Of a DNA stretch of 64,000 bases, positions 48,330 to 59,515 are shown piece after piece; the stretch's first letter is position 1; each line of letters starts with the position of its first letter. The stretch is taken from contig VWPU01012134.1 of assembly GCA_013398955.1 (NCBI GenBank), forward strand, positions 1-64,000. Direction: 5' to 3'. The position numbers were made by a program, and so were the translations under genes. The stretch comes from Callaeas wilsoni. Lineage: Eukaryota; Chordata; Aves; Passeriformes; Callaeidae. The notes under the pieces were generated by a model. It saw only the letters and a list, made by a program, of their open reading frames with translations. It did not search any database and was not told where the DNA came from.

Positions 48330-48620
48330 GAAGAGCAACAAAAAATTAGAGCAATTTAGAAAACACGACCAATGGGGAAAGATTGGTAATAATGTTTAGA
48401 AAAGAGTACGATGACATCTTCGCTTATGCAGGAAGATGTTATGGTTAAGCTGGTGATGGGTTTCCTCCATGTCTACAACAAGCAGAACGAGAAAAAACCA
48501 TTTCAGTCTGAAGCCATGAAGAAAAACTGCGAAAAGTTTTCCTAGCTGTAAGGACAGAAAAGCACATGTCCAACCTGGATAAGAAGGTTGTAGAATTCTC
48601 AGCACTAAAGGGATTTTAGC
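48330..48620 (+). mobile_element. Probable degraded CR1-type LINE fragment
   Basis: Scattered matches in order to the CR1 3' region are seen: TGGGGAAAGATTGG, GTTTAGAAAAGAG, CAGTCTGAAGCCATGAAGAA, AAAACTGCG..TTCCTAGCTGT and GATAAGAAGGTTGTAGAAT. In the consensus the same positions read as 'gaaagactg', 'agaagagaag', 'aggaagaaattc', 'ctgtgagg' and 'aggttgtggat'. Divergence is high and the borders are uncertain. Confidence 0.45.
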
Positions 48621-48998
48621 TTAGGCTAGATAGGCAGATAATTGTTACAGAAGGTTTAGGTGTATGTGAACTGATAAAATTATTTTCTGAGGCACAAAAA
48701 AATTTCCGTTCGATTACTGGAATATAAATTTACCTCCTAAAATTCTTCAGGATTTTGCCATTTCTAAAGAAAAAACTTCTACTTAAAAGTTGTGATTATT
48801 TCTCAATGATAAGAATGTCTATTTTAGGAGCATTATATGCAGACTAACATTTCAGTTTTCTAGAACTTAACTGTTAGTCTTTTCCACTGGCAACACAGAC
48901 AGTAAATTTATTCAATTCCAATTAATTAATGGAATTTTTGTGACTCATGCACAGGATAGTACAGTTCAGGCTGCATGTTTTACAATGGATTTGTTTCC
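48621..48998. other. AT-rich sequence, nothing recognised
   Basis: Flank of the LTR insertion. Confidence 0.5.
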
Positions 48999-49580
48999 TG
49001 TTGTAGTGGGTTGACCCTGGCTGGATGCCAGGTGCCCACCAAGCTGCTCGCTCTCTCCCCTCCTCAGCATGACAGGCAGGGACAAAATAAGATGGAAGAG
49101 AACTCATGGGTTAAGATAAAGGTAGTTTAGTAAAGCAAAAGCAAAGCACATGGGGAAGGAAATTAACACAAAAGATTTATTCTCTACCTCCCATCAGCAG
49201 GAAATGTCCATCCATTTCCCAGGAAGAAGGGCTTCAGTACATGTAGCAATTGCCCTGGAAGACAAACCTCATCATAACAAATGCTCACTTCATCCCCAGC
49301 CTAACTCCCTCCTTGGCTGTTATATCTGAGCAGACATCACACACTATGGAATATCTCTTTGGTCAGTGTGGGTCAGCTGTCCTGGCTAAAGCCTCTCCCA
49401 AGATCTTGCCCACACCCAGCTTCCTGGGTGAGGGGGGAAATGCTGGAGAGGCAGCTTTGGTGCTGTGTGAGCACTGCTCAGCAGTAGCCAAAACACCTCT
49501 GTGTTATCAGCACCTTTCCACACAAAGCAAAGCACAGCACTGTGGGGAAAATGGGCTCCATCTCAGCCAGACCCAACGCA
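48999..49580 (-). mobile_element. Full-length avian ERV solo LTR, minus orientation
   Basis: In the plus strand it opens TGTTGTAGTGGGTTGACCCT and closes CTCAGCCAGACCCAACGCA, the inverted order of the copy near 38.2 kb. It includes GTGAGCACTGCTCAGCAGTA, AAAACACCTCTGTGTTATCA, GTGGGTCAGCTGTCCTGGCT and GGAATATCTCTTTGGTCAGT. Length (582 bases) matches the 38.2 kb copy (573). No retroviral coding region flanks it. The 140-codon plus-strand frame at 49250-49672 overlaps the LTR and is an artefact. Confidence 0.9.
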
Positions 49581-50360
49581 TCTACTTACCTGAGCTCTTT
49601 GGAAATCAAGAGACAACGTACTACTTGCTCATGGATGTCACCTTTGAATTCCTTCTCTTTCAGCAAAATTGAAAGACTTTTCACATATTACAGAGCTGGG
49701 CTTAAAGCTCCAACATGTTTTATACAAACTCATTACTAAATGGTGCATATTCTCACTCAGTTCACAAAATAGGTTTTATTCCAGTTTGATTATCCTGTCC
49801 GTGAAAAATGAGGAAGATGTATACAACACATCAGAAGAATCAATAAGAGGTTTGTTTGGAGTAAGATTTGTAATGTCAATCTGAGTTTAAAATAATAAAC
49901 AGCAGAAGACAGCTGGACACTTTATATCTCTTAGCTTAATAAGGACTTGGACTATTGTATATTTGGTAAATAGTCTTTCACTTGATAGCCATAAAAGAAC
50001 ACATCTCTCTAAGCCACAGTGATACCAGTACCTAAGTGCTGAAAGCTAGATAGAAATGAACAGAGATGAGATTCAATAAGCTCATGTACATTTCTATCAC
50101 AGTGTGAGATACTTTGGCTGTGAAAATAAAGGTGTTATTTTTCCACTGTTGAAATAATACAGAATCAATAAGAGGCAACTGTGAGCCTCAATAGCATCAA
50201 GGGGTTTCTGTTGGCATTCACAAACCAAATGAGCAGAGCTCTGCTGGATTGAGATGTCACCAGAAACCCCAAGATGGCATTACAGCCTTGTTTTTGTAAG
50301 TTGTGGTTTTTGCAATAAACATCCAACTGCCTTTTCATTTTAATTAAAAAGTCACATTTT
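49581..50360. other. Non-coding sequence, no supported gene
   Basis: No recognisable exon or repeat was seen. Confidence 0.5.
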
Positions 50361-50520
50361 ACAACTTTTTCTTCTTTTCCTCTCCATCTTTTTTTTTTTT
50401 TCCCAGGTTATCTGGTCTGCTCTACCTGCTTTCCTCCTTTCCTCTCACCCCACTCTCCTCCCTCCTGCCTCAACCAACCTCTTCTGGTCTCTCTTTTCTA
50501 ATTTACTTTCTTTCTTTCCT
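50361..50520 (+). repeat. Polypyrimidine-rich tract
   Basis: About 160 bases are mostly C and T, with a long T run followed by CCCAG at 50402-50406 and then repeated CCTCC/TTCCT motifs. It looks like a perfect 3' splice site, but the sequence after the AG has no open, family-like exon. It could be simple sequence able to form triplex DNA. Confidence 0.6.
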
Positions 50521-50754
50521 GGTTCTTAGAATTCCAAAATCAAAATATATCTGGAATGAGTGACTTTGCTCAGTGTGTTACCAGCACTCCCTAATGTCCC
50601 TGCACACACCCTTCCTTCAGCACTGTGGACAGACTATCCTGTTAAGCCAAACAAAATGTCACTCATGTACTGCTCATTATTTGTATGGAACAAGAATGTC
50701 CAAGTAGTTTCTGATGTAGCAATAATAATAAAATAGATTTAATTCGAGAGCTAA

Positions 50755-50945
50755 TAATACCTGACATTCGAACAGAGACTTCCATCCAATGATCTCAAGC
50801 CATTTCACAGGCATTAATGAATTACATCTCACAACTGTGCTCTGACAAACAGGCTATTCCCATCTCACAGGTGGAGATAACTGAGGAGGAAAGAGAGAGG
50901 TAATTTGTTGTTACAACGTCTCTCAGGGCCCAATTCTTCACTGTT
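50755..50945 (-). repeat. MIR- or L3-like ancient repeat, minus orientation
   Basis: Plus-strand CAAGCCATTTCACAGGCATT, AATGAATTACATCTCACAAC and CCCATCTCACAGGTGGAGAT followed by AACTGAGGAGGAAAGAGAGA fit the inverted form of the widespread MIR/L3 tail (family form: CCCATTTTACAGATGAGGAA, ACTGAGGCACAGAGAGG). Divergence is high, so the exact subfamily is open. Confidence 0.55.
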
Positions 50946-51931
50946 GTATTTAAAGGGTTTCTGTCACTGGCTTCAAGCCAACACTGAGTAAATAACATTA
51001 AAGAGCCCTCAGATGTTCCAGGCATTAGTCCTTTAATACTTTATATAGTAGAGTATGTTCTCCTTGCAAACTGATATATAGACACCTTTGGGGACATTCT
51101 ATTTTATAATGTCATTTCATAAGTTACTAGAGAGAAGGACATTGTGTACTAAATGGCTGTACTATCATAAATTAAACCCGGTAACCCACCTTCTGATTCT
51201 TTACAAGCCTTTTGAAAGAAGGAGGATTCTTGAGAGGGAGATTTTTTTAAAATGGGACATGAAAAGTGTATTCTTTTGTAAAAAATTAAGGTGTGACCAG
51301 AAACATCTTTCAGTACCATGAAAACCAGCTAAGATCACAAAATAAAAGGGGAGTGAGCAGACAGCCCTTACAAAATGCATGTCAAAGAATTTGGATAGAC
51401 TGATAACTACAGTTTGTTTGAATTTACAATTAATGTTATAAGAGTGTGCAGTATTACTTAAACTGTTCCTGAACTGTGCTTATCAGAATTGACTGATGTC
51501 ATGAGATGCAACAAAAAGAAGTCACTCATATCCTCTATAAAGGTCAGTTCTTTGTAGTTATTTGTAGCAGTTTCTGCTTGTTTCACAAATTGATTGAAGA
51601 AAAATTACATTAAAAGATACCAAGATATATTTTTAGATACAAAAGGGCATAAAGACTCGGTCACTTGCCAAGGGAAAGCAGAAGAATAGGTGGGGCCATC
51701 AAAGATGATGTCTTTAAAACAAAGAGGTTTTCATTGTGTTCATGTTCCCAATTTAAGGCAGGATAAAAATGCAGGATTCCCTATGGAACAGGAGAAAAAG
51801 GCTGAATAGAAAAAAAAGTTGTTTGCTTGCTACTTAGAAAATTTATTTAATTAAAATTGATCTTGATCAAAGATGAGAGAGCTAATAGTTGCTCCAGTTT
51901 CTGAAACTAAGCACAGTAGGATGATATGATT
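50946..51931. other. AT-rich sequence, nothing recognised
   Basis: No exon or repeat was supported. Confidence 0.5.
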
Positions 51932-52055
51932 ATTCACAGATTCACAGGATATTCTGAGATGAAAGGGAAGCACAAGGATCACCAAGTCTGACTCTTAAGT
52001 AAATGGCCCATACAGGAATTGAACCTACAACTTTGGTGTTATTAGCACCACTAGC
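51932..52055 (-). mobile_element. TguSINE1-type SINE (tRNA-Ile head, CR1 tail)
   Basis: On the minus strand, TGGTGCTAATAACACCAAAG contains the tRNA-Ile anticodon arm (CTAATAA loop). It is followed by a T-arm with a B box GGTTCAATTCC (52016-52026), then CCTGTATGGGCCATTTACTT and a CR1-like tail CTTGGTGATCCTTGTG, ending GAATATCCTGTGAATCTGTG. This is the known layout of the passerine SINE TguSINE1, which moves using CR1 machinery. The 5' A-box half is missing or scrambled, so the copy is truncated and cannot be a working tRNA gene. It is the best single clue to the type of bird. Confidence 0.88.
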
Positions 52056-54045
52056 ACCAAGGCAGAGCAGAAGGAAATTAGTATTGTGGGCCTGGGAAAC
52101 CATGTGTGAGGGACAACAAGGGACAAGACAAAGAACTCTGCTAGGATGAATAGCCAGCTATCCAGATTTGCTACGGGGTAGGCAAGGAGGATCACTGAAG
52201 GGAGCACAAGGGAAGCTGCACTGGACTGGGCACTTCCAGCATTTGAAAACCATTATTTTTGGCTTGATTTTTAACAGTGTAATTATGCTTGTGGCACATA
52301 AATCCCCTCATTTAGGAATGGAAATTATCCCCTCTTGTTTGTGGGCAATACCTTGAAGTCAATGCTGACTAAACCACTCCTGTAGTATGACACAGGATAC
52401 ATCTTGTCTTAAACTTAGCTAGAATAAAGTTCCCTGCAAATATGAGGTGCTATGACACAACACATATAAATTATCCATCAAAATAAAACCCATGTCTCTA
52501 GTACCAGCCCATAAACAAAACTCCACATTAAGCACCTCCTGCCCAAACACGCTGCCATAAACAGTAAAAATGAAAGTAGATATAGACATAGATATACATG
52601 TGAATACAGGGGCCTTGTGCTATTTATAATGCTTTTGTGTTTCCCATCTTTCTAGAGGAACATCCCCATCCAAATCCCAAGCTAGACGTTAGAAAGCAAA
52701 CATTTTTGTATGTATGTAAGATACACGTGAAAGACTAAGGTTACCCTAGTCCCCACTCTTGGCTTCTCTCAAGTCTGGCAGCTAACTCATCCACTCCCTT
52801 AGGAAAAATGCTCTCCTCTTTGGAGTAGATGAGGGATTTATAGACACCTGCGTAACTACAACATCCAGCTGCTGCTTTGGAAATAAAAGAACAGGTCTGT
52901 GATTTGTTTCAAGCCACCTACATGCATAAAAGGCACCCCTGCAAATCCTGTCACCAATGGATTCTTTGCAGAACATTGGTTTGAAATCAGCCTCCATGCT
53001 AAAATAAACAATTATGCAGCTGCCACAAAGCCAGCATCATTTTGGCTCCACAACTGCCTATCACTCATCAGAATAGAGCACATATTTCACTGGACTTTTG
53101 GACATCATCTAAACAAACCTGAAACCTGTTGTACAACAGTGTGAGACACCTGAGATCACAAAGTGCTCATGATTGTGTGGAATACTGCCAGTCACAGCCA
53201 TGGTTTGGAGGCAGCAACAAGCATTTTCAGAGTGGTCTTCATGTGTGGTCATATGAGAAATAGAATCAACTGATAGAAAACTTCATGGAGAACTTTCAAT
53301 TATTATGGTGGCCATTTATTAGAACAGCATTTAAACTCATCAGAAGTCCAGTGCCCGTTACGCTTATTACTTTATCTTGGTAATTTACAAGGGCAATAAC
53401 TTTGACAAAATTTTTTTTTTTTTGAGCACAAGAAATTTGTGCTCAGCTAAAGTTATGTCCCTGATAGTCCCAGAGGAAAGGTGAAGGTTAGGCACATAAT
53501 GAGCACTTTGAACAAATGTCCATGGGTAAATTCAGCAAATAGAAATGCAATCGCTTTTTTTCAGTTCCCATAACTTTCCAATTCCAGGAAGCTAAAGCTA
53601 AGACATATCAGCTTTGTTTCATAACATCCAATTATGCAACTACCACTATTTCTAGAGATACTGGCCTGTGAAAATTACTCTTTCAGTATATGAAGGAACC
53701 AAATAACAAAACCCAAACAGTAAAACTTTGCTGTTTATGCATGAGAAGATTTTTGAACCACTCAGTGAGTCATTTTATGAAGCAATTAACTTTCCTTTTT
53801 ATGCAGATATTTTTTCTTCGTCTGCCACCTTTTTAATAGTCCTTTGCATAAATTGTAAAATAATTTCTCATTCCCTCAGAAACAACAGCTGCATTGTGAA
53901 CTCCTGAATTGGCATGTCTTTGGAATATATTATAATAATTCAGAAACTGCTGCCATTTCTGTCAAGCTTTCATTCATATGAAGGTTGCTTCAAACGTCCC
54001 ATCCTCCCTCCCCCTTTCATTGCTGTTGCTGATCTCAGATTGTCC
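52056..54045. other. Non-coding sequence, no supported gene
   Basis: A poly-T run lies at about 53410-53422. No exon was recognised. Confidence 0.5.
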
Positions 54046-54485
54046 AGTCACTTCCCTTGCTCTCCCAACTCCCTCTCCCGCCTCCAGTCTCAGCCCTTCC
54101 TCTCTAAAGCTCGACACAAATCTCCTTCCCTTGCCACTCCCTAGAACTGGCTCTCTGTAGCCTTCTCTGTCGAATTAGACACAAATGACTTGTCTTGACT
54201 TCCAAAGCCCTTTGTGGCCTATCTGCTCACCACTGACCCTCTCATGTTCAATATCAAAGGTCAGCGCTCGCTTCCAATTAGTCTATGAGCCAAGGTACCT
54301 TCCTCTGACTGCAATGCTTTCAAAACAAGCCCAGTCATGCTCTCTCCTCTGTTGCCCCTCACACTTGGGGAAGGAATTGTCTATCAGTATCTGCAAAGCC
54401 TTCATGTTCTGCCTTTTTAAATCCCCCCTCAGATCTTCACTTTGCCTTCGGAAACTGCAGCAAGAGCCTGACTGTTCATGTGTCA
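54046..54485 (+). mobile_element. Ancient L2/CR1-like LINE ORF2 C-terminal relic
   Basis: With frameshifts, the plus strand reads NWLSVAFSVEL and then LVLTSKALCGLSAHH, which resembles the LHWLPV...IQFKLLLLTYKALHGLAP signature near the end of L2/CR1-clade ORF2 proteins. Further on, TWGRNCLSVSAKPSCSAFLN fits the later part of such an end (family form with 'W..LP..IR.A.S...FK..LK'). Several stops are present, so it is long dead. The two plus-strand open frames in this area are pieces of the relic. Confidence 0.45.
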
Positions 54486-56872
54486 GAGCAACGCTCAGCA
54501 ACACAACAGGAGCTTCCTCACTGGTGTCACTATTCTACAGGGAAATGCAGCTTTTGTGTGCCCTGTTTTGCAACTCAGTGGAGGACCTGTGGCTGATAAC
54601 TTGAATTTTGTGGGTCCTGAAAAAACGCAAAAAGTAACAAACAACAGAAAGCATAATAGGGAAAGCATAGATTATTGGTTTCTAGGGCCCAGACTCAGGC
54701 ATTGCAAAGCCCACATCAACTGAAAGTTGTTACTGAATGAAAAGTCCTGGTCCATCACCTACAACTTCAGGGTGAACATTTCTCATTTCAGACAGATTTG
54801 CAAAGTCTGGCCCAAGTATACACAGCTTATGGTTCCAACCTATAAAAAATTTGTAGAATTCCACAGATTTGATAAAAAGTTTTTCTTGATCAATTGCCCA
54901 AACACTAAAAATTTTTACATGCTCAAGAAAAGTCACCAGTGTATATTATCTTGAGAAAATTCATTCACTTTGCCTCAGCATTTCTTTTGTAAATGGCTGG
55001 TTTGGATGTACTTTTCCCAGAATTTTAGATTGAGGTATGCACACAGGAAAAAATTCATTCTGATAAAGGTTATAAGTAACTGAAATTCTATTAGGTATCT
55101 GAAATTCATTCATATGAATGACTGAAAACATGGCCATACAATGGTAAGTTTGCCTTAAACTGATAGATGATGCTCCCAGCTCCATTATTACAAACACAGT
55201 GGTTTATTATGGAGATAATTGCGGGTTGTTCAAGTGGAGGATGGAGATGTGTGTGTGGGAAGTAACAGAATGGAGGTAACTAAATGAGTGGAGTGTAGGT
55301 GAATAGCTGAATGGCTTAACTGTTAATTTCCTTGGGATTTTTTTACGATTTACATTTGTATGCAGAGAAGTGGGATCTAACTCAAAGAACTTTTCTGAGC
55401 AGGGAAGAAAAAAATCACACACAATGTGTACATAACCATGTGAAATACAGAAACTTGGTATTGCATTATGTAATTTACTTGAAAGTTGTAGCTTGTTGTC
55501 AGAAAGGCCCTGCTGGGTTTCATAACCTGGAAAAGTAGCTTTCATGAAGTATGCTATTCGTCAAGAAATGAGCAACATTGCCATTTTGCTTCATACCACT
55601 GACACAATATTTAGCTCTGTCATTTAAATATAATTGCTCTATTTTTACATTGGTGTTACTAATAAATGCAGATTGCAAGGGATAAGTAAATTCTCTTATA
55701 GTGATAAAGCAATGGTTTATTTAAAAAAGAAAGCTGAAACTTACTGCATATTCTAGATTTAAAAAAAATTCACCATTGTAATGGTAGCTTAGTTGTGGTA
55801 ATGGTTCAAGGTTTTTGTGGTTTAGTATTTTTAATACTCCAGTGTAATCTACTTCGGTCATCCTTGACAGAGAATAAAGATGGGTTTTCAAGGATCACAG
55901 CTTTCAAGCTGTGTGGAAATGCCCATTTTCCATCTTGAAAGTAATCACATACACAGATAAAGATAATGATACTTTGACTGGTATTTATAAACTGAATCTA
56001 GGAAAAAGTGCATGTTTCTGCTAAAACCCCTTTTTTTCCATGGCTAAATTCACTGTACCCAGAAATCCCATAGTGATAGTAAAATTGCCATCTTTAATGG
56101 GCATTTCATCCCTCTGGCAATCATAGCTGCAGACTTTAGCACTGACATGAAGCCATCACTTAAAAACAGCTTGTCATTTTCCAGTGAACATAAAATTTAT
56201 ACTGTTCTACAAAGTCAGAGGAAAAAAAATCCCAAACCCTCTAGCACCTTTTTCATTAACATATGTTAATGTGTGTGTATTTATTTTTAAACAGATATAA
56301 AATGTGAAGATGTTTTGCTCCAGAATTTACATCCTCTTCTCCATGGTGAAATTCAATCTGTGTCTGCCTGAATGTTGGTCAGTCAAATTCATTAGGTCTT
56401 CATATTGGCAAAACAGCCTTGACCTCTGAGTTCAAACAACCATTCCTGGTGTACTGGAGGCAAGAATTTGTTCTTGTGACATCTCAGCCAGCTGCACTCT
56501 CAGATCAGTTAAATCTGGTGCTCATTTTGGTGCAGAGGGCAGAGATCTAATGAGATCAGGCAGAAGAACATTCTACAGCAGCAGCCAGAGGACCAAACCA
56601 TCTTTTTCCCCTTGTCATGCGGTGCTCTGTATAATGCTCCTTTCTCTGCTTCTCCCTGAGCTCGTGGGGACTCAGTGCCATCTGAGGAGGGTGGCTTGTA
56701 CTGGTATTGGGATAAATTAGTTCTTACAGAAGAAGAAACAGAAAATTCTGCTAGTATCTATGTAAATTCTATGTTCCACTGAAAAACTGGATTGGCTTTA
56801 AAGTAATGAAGGAAGTTACACTTTCTTTTTTACTTATTCAGAATATGTTTTGAAGATTTTCTCTAGCCATGG
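54486..56872. other. AT-rich sequence, nothing recognised
   Basis: No exon or repeat was supported. Confidence 0.5.
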
Positions 56873-56970
56873 AAGCAAAAAAAATATTAGACAAGAAAAA
56901 AAAACAAGCTAGAAAACAAAAAGGAAGAAAAAAGGAAAAGAAAAAACAAGAAGAGAAAATGAGAAAAAGC
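56873..56970 (+). repeat. A-rich, nearly pure purine tract
   Basis: About 98 bases are A and G with few interruptions (AAAGGAAGAAAAAAGGAAAA, GAAAATGAGAAAAAG). It is low-complexity sequence, possibly the decayed A-rich tail of an old retroposon, but no element body is visible upstream. Confidence 0.7.
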
Positions 56971-59279
56971 CAGATTTTCCAAGCAATTCCTAGATTTTAA
57001 GAATCAAGGCTTTAAGAAGAATCTAGATGACAACTATCACAAATCTCAGTATCACAAAATCCAATAAAGGAGTAAGAATTGACAATCTGGATTCATCTGG
57101 GTGTGTTCAAAGGGCAGCATGTGGATCACCTTGTTCCTCCTTGTGCATAACCAGTAATTTTTGCCTTACTCTCTATTCTTAGTTTGGCACCTCTCAGACA
57201 GACTAAGTAAAAATAAAATTCAACAAATCTAAAAGAAATCCTCTTAACCTGGGAATACATTTCACGAATTGTTTTGCATTGCTGATCTGCATTATATTTA
57301 GTAGCATTACATGCAACTATTCATAGGAGCAAACTATGCAGCTTTTGGTTGAAGCTCTTACTAAGAGATAGTCTGAAATAACACAAAATATCATTGTTGT
57401 TCCAAATAACACAGTATTGGAGAATGGGAAAATCATATTAACATGTGAAAGAATTATCAAAAGGTGAATCATGGAACTCTACCTTCTCAAGACAGCATCC
57501 AAGGCTCCGAGACACCACACGAGTCAGTCAATGGTTGTGCAGTTCACCAGGACTGGAATTTTTTTTCTACTTTAAAACTCACACAATCAGGAGATTCTTT
57601 TGGCTGTGTTCTGGGTTTCTCCCCCACCAATATCAGATAGGCTTTTCAGAAGATTATCTTGATTTCACATAATTTTATCTGAAGGAAAAACACATTTTCT
57701 TAGTCAACGCAATTTAGAAATGAAACTGTTAGGGTTTCTATTTAAGACAAAAATTAAATTGAATTATATTTACCAGCTTAAAAAGCTGAAAGAGCAGTAT
57801 TGTGTTTTGCTCAACAAAACATTTCCTTCAGCCCGAAAATTTAATAAAATACACGGGAAATCATAGGTGTAAAAGTATGTGTGTGCATGTGTAAGTATCT
57901 GTCTGTCTTTATATAAAATCAATTACTGCCTTGCCAAAAAATCCCTTGAAGTAAGTCCTTCCTAAGGCTACCAGAGAACAGAGGAACCCATACTTTTAAA
58001 AAGGCAACATTGAAAGAAAACTAGGAAGGGACAATGTGCTAAAAAGTTAGCACACACACTCTACCAGAAACTTGCTTTTTAGGGTTTTTTGCTGCTTTCT
58101 AATATGACTGTAAAGAAGTTATGCTGACAAAGCCCTTTTAAAATCAAGATCATTTCAGCAGGTCTTACTGAGTCTGATACTATTGTGCATTGTCAGTTCA
58201 ATTATTTGAAGTCAAAATTCAGTCATATTTATGACAAGTTGTCGGTCTGTTTTGTGTTCATCATGAGATATTGGTGCAATTTTGTCCATCTGAGACTAAG
58301 ATCCAGTCATAAATACTTCATGACTCTACTGTACAGACCAATCCATGATGCACCCAAGCATGTGCACAGCTGGATACAAATATACATAATGCACAGAGTA
58401 AGGAGAAACAACAGAAAGGGACGGATCTAAAAATTAATGCATATTACATAGCTCTGAAATGAAAAAACCAAACAAACCCACAAGACATTTTAAAAGGCAA
58501 TTCAAAATGATACCATAAAGAGTGTTTTCAAAGTTATTGTAGAAGTTTGGTGCTCATTTAAAATCATTCACTTTTTCAGGTTTGTCAGTTCCTCCTGGTT
58601 ACCACCTTGTGCCTAGGCAATTCCAGCTGCCTCTCTGCTGGAAGCTGGATACCATTGCATTCAGATATAGAATCATCTGGTCAGTGCCCGCTTCCTCACA
58701 AAATAGGAATTGCTCATTATTTCTCCTTCCTTCAGTTCCAAATAGTGCTCTATTTGTCCTAACTTTAAGCAAAAGTAGCTGTGTTCTTCCCTCCATTTTA
58801 GTATCAAAGTCATGATTCTACCTTCCTATGTGGCAAGAACAGATCTGCTTTTCTTCTTCCTTCTTCAGACTAAAAGGGGGAGGCTTTCTGCAGGATTATG
58901 AAAAATTCCTCTGAAAATTTTTCTCATCTGTAGCCCTGTGTGAGTCACTTCAGAGAACCAGAAAGCAGCTTCAACACCAGACTTACATTCTTTGAGCAGC
59001 AAATACCTTATTTTCACCCTTAGACATCGTCCTGTAAATACTTAAACACTCGGTCACGTGAAACTAACCGGTTGGAAAGTGCTGGATCACACTTGGAACT
59101 GGGTCAAGTACAGATTACAGAAACAGAGAAGGGGATCAAATGACACTCAGCTGGTGAAGCTTTATGGAATCCTACAAGAGGTCAAATGTTTCACTTCTAT
59201 TATGTTTTGCTACCTCTATTTCAGGAAATCTAAATAAATAACAAGAGAACCTCATCGGACTTCCTTTAACATTTGGAAA
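56971..59279. other. AT-rich sequence, nothing recognised
   Basis: Open frames are at most about 81 codons, with no domain. Confidence 0.5.
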
Positions 59280-59515
59280 GAAGCATGGCCCCTGAATGCC
59301 ATTGAAGAATTCCCATATGAAGGTCAGTGCTTGGGGAATCTGATGGTGAACAGGAGAGTAAAGATTAGAGAGTTATCCAAAACTATCCATCATCTGAATA
59401 AAGGGAAAGCAGCAGGTATTGATCAGTTCTCTGGAGAAATGTTGAAAGGGGGTGGAAGGTCAAAACATGGAAGTTACACTGTCTTGGAAAGGAACGAAAT
59501 CAAGATCAAATGACA
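59280..59515 (+). mobile_element. RTE-like LINE reverse transcriptase fragment
   Basis: The frame from 59331 reads VNRRVKIRELSKTIHHLNKG followed by KAAGIDQFSGEMLKGGGR. The pattern I..AI..L..GKA.G.D...AEMLK.GG is the opening of the reverse transcriptase domain in RTE-clade LINEs. Sixty codons remain open before a stop. Flanking sequence gives no further RT motifs (no YADD seen), so it is a short dead piece. CR1-clade elements have a different form here (KSMGPDGIHPRVLREL), which argues against the common avian LINE. Confidence 0.55.

Noticed and set aside
49250..49672. 140-codon plus-strand frame
   Set aside because: Most of it is antisense to an ERV LTR, with no gene content.
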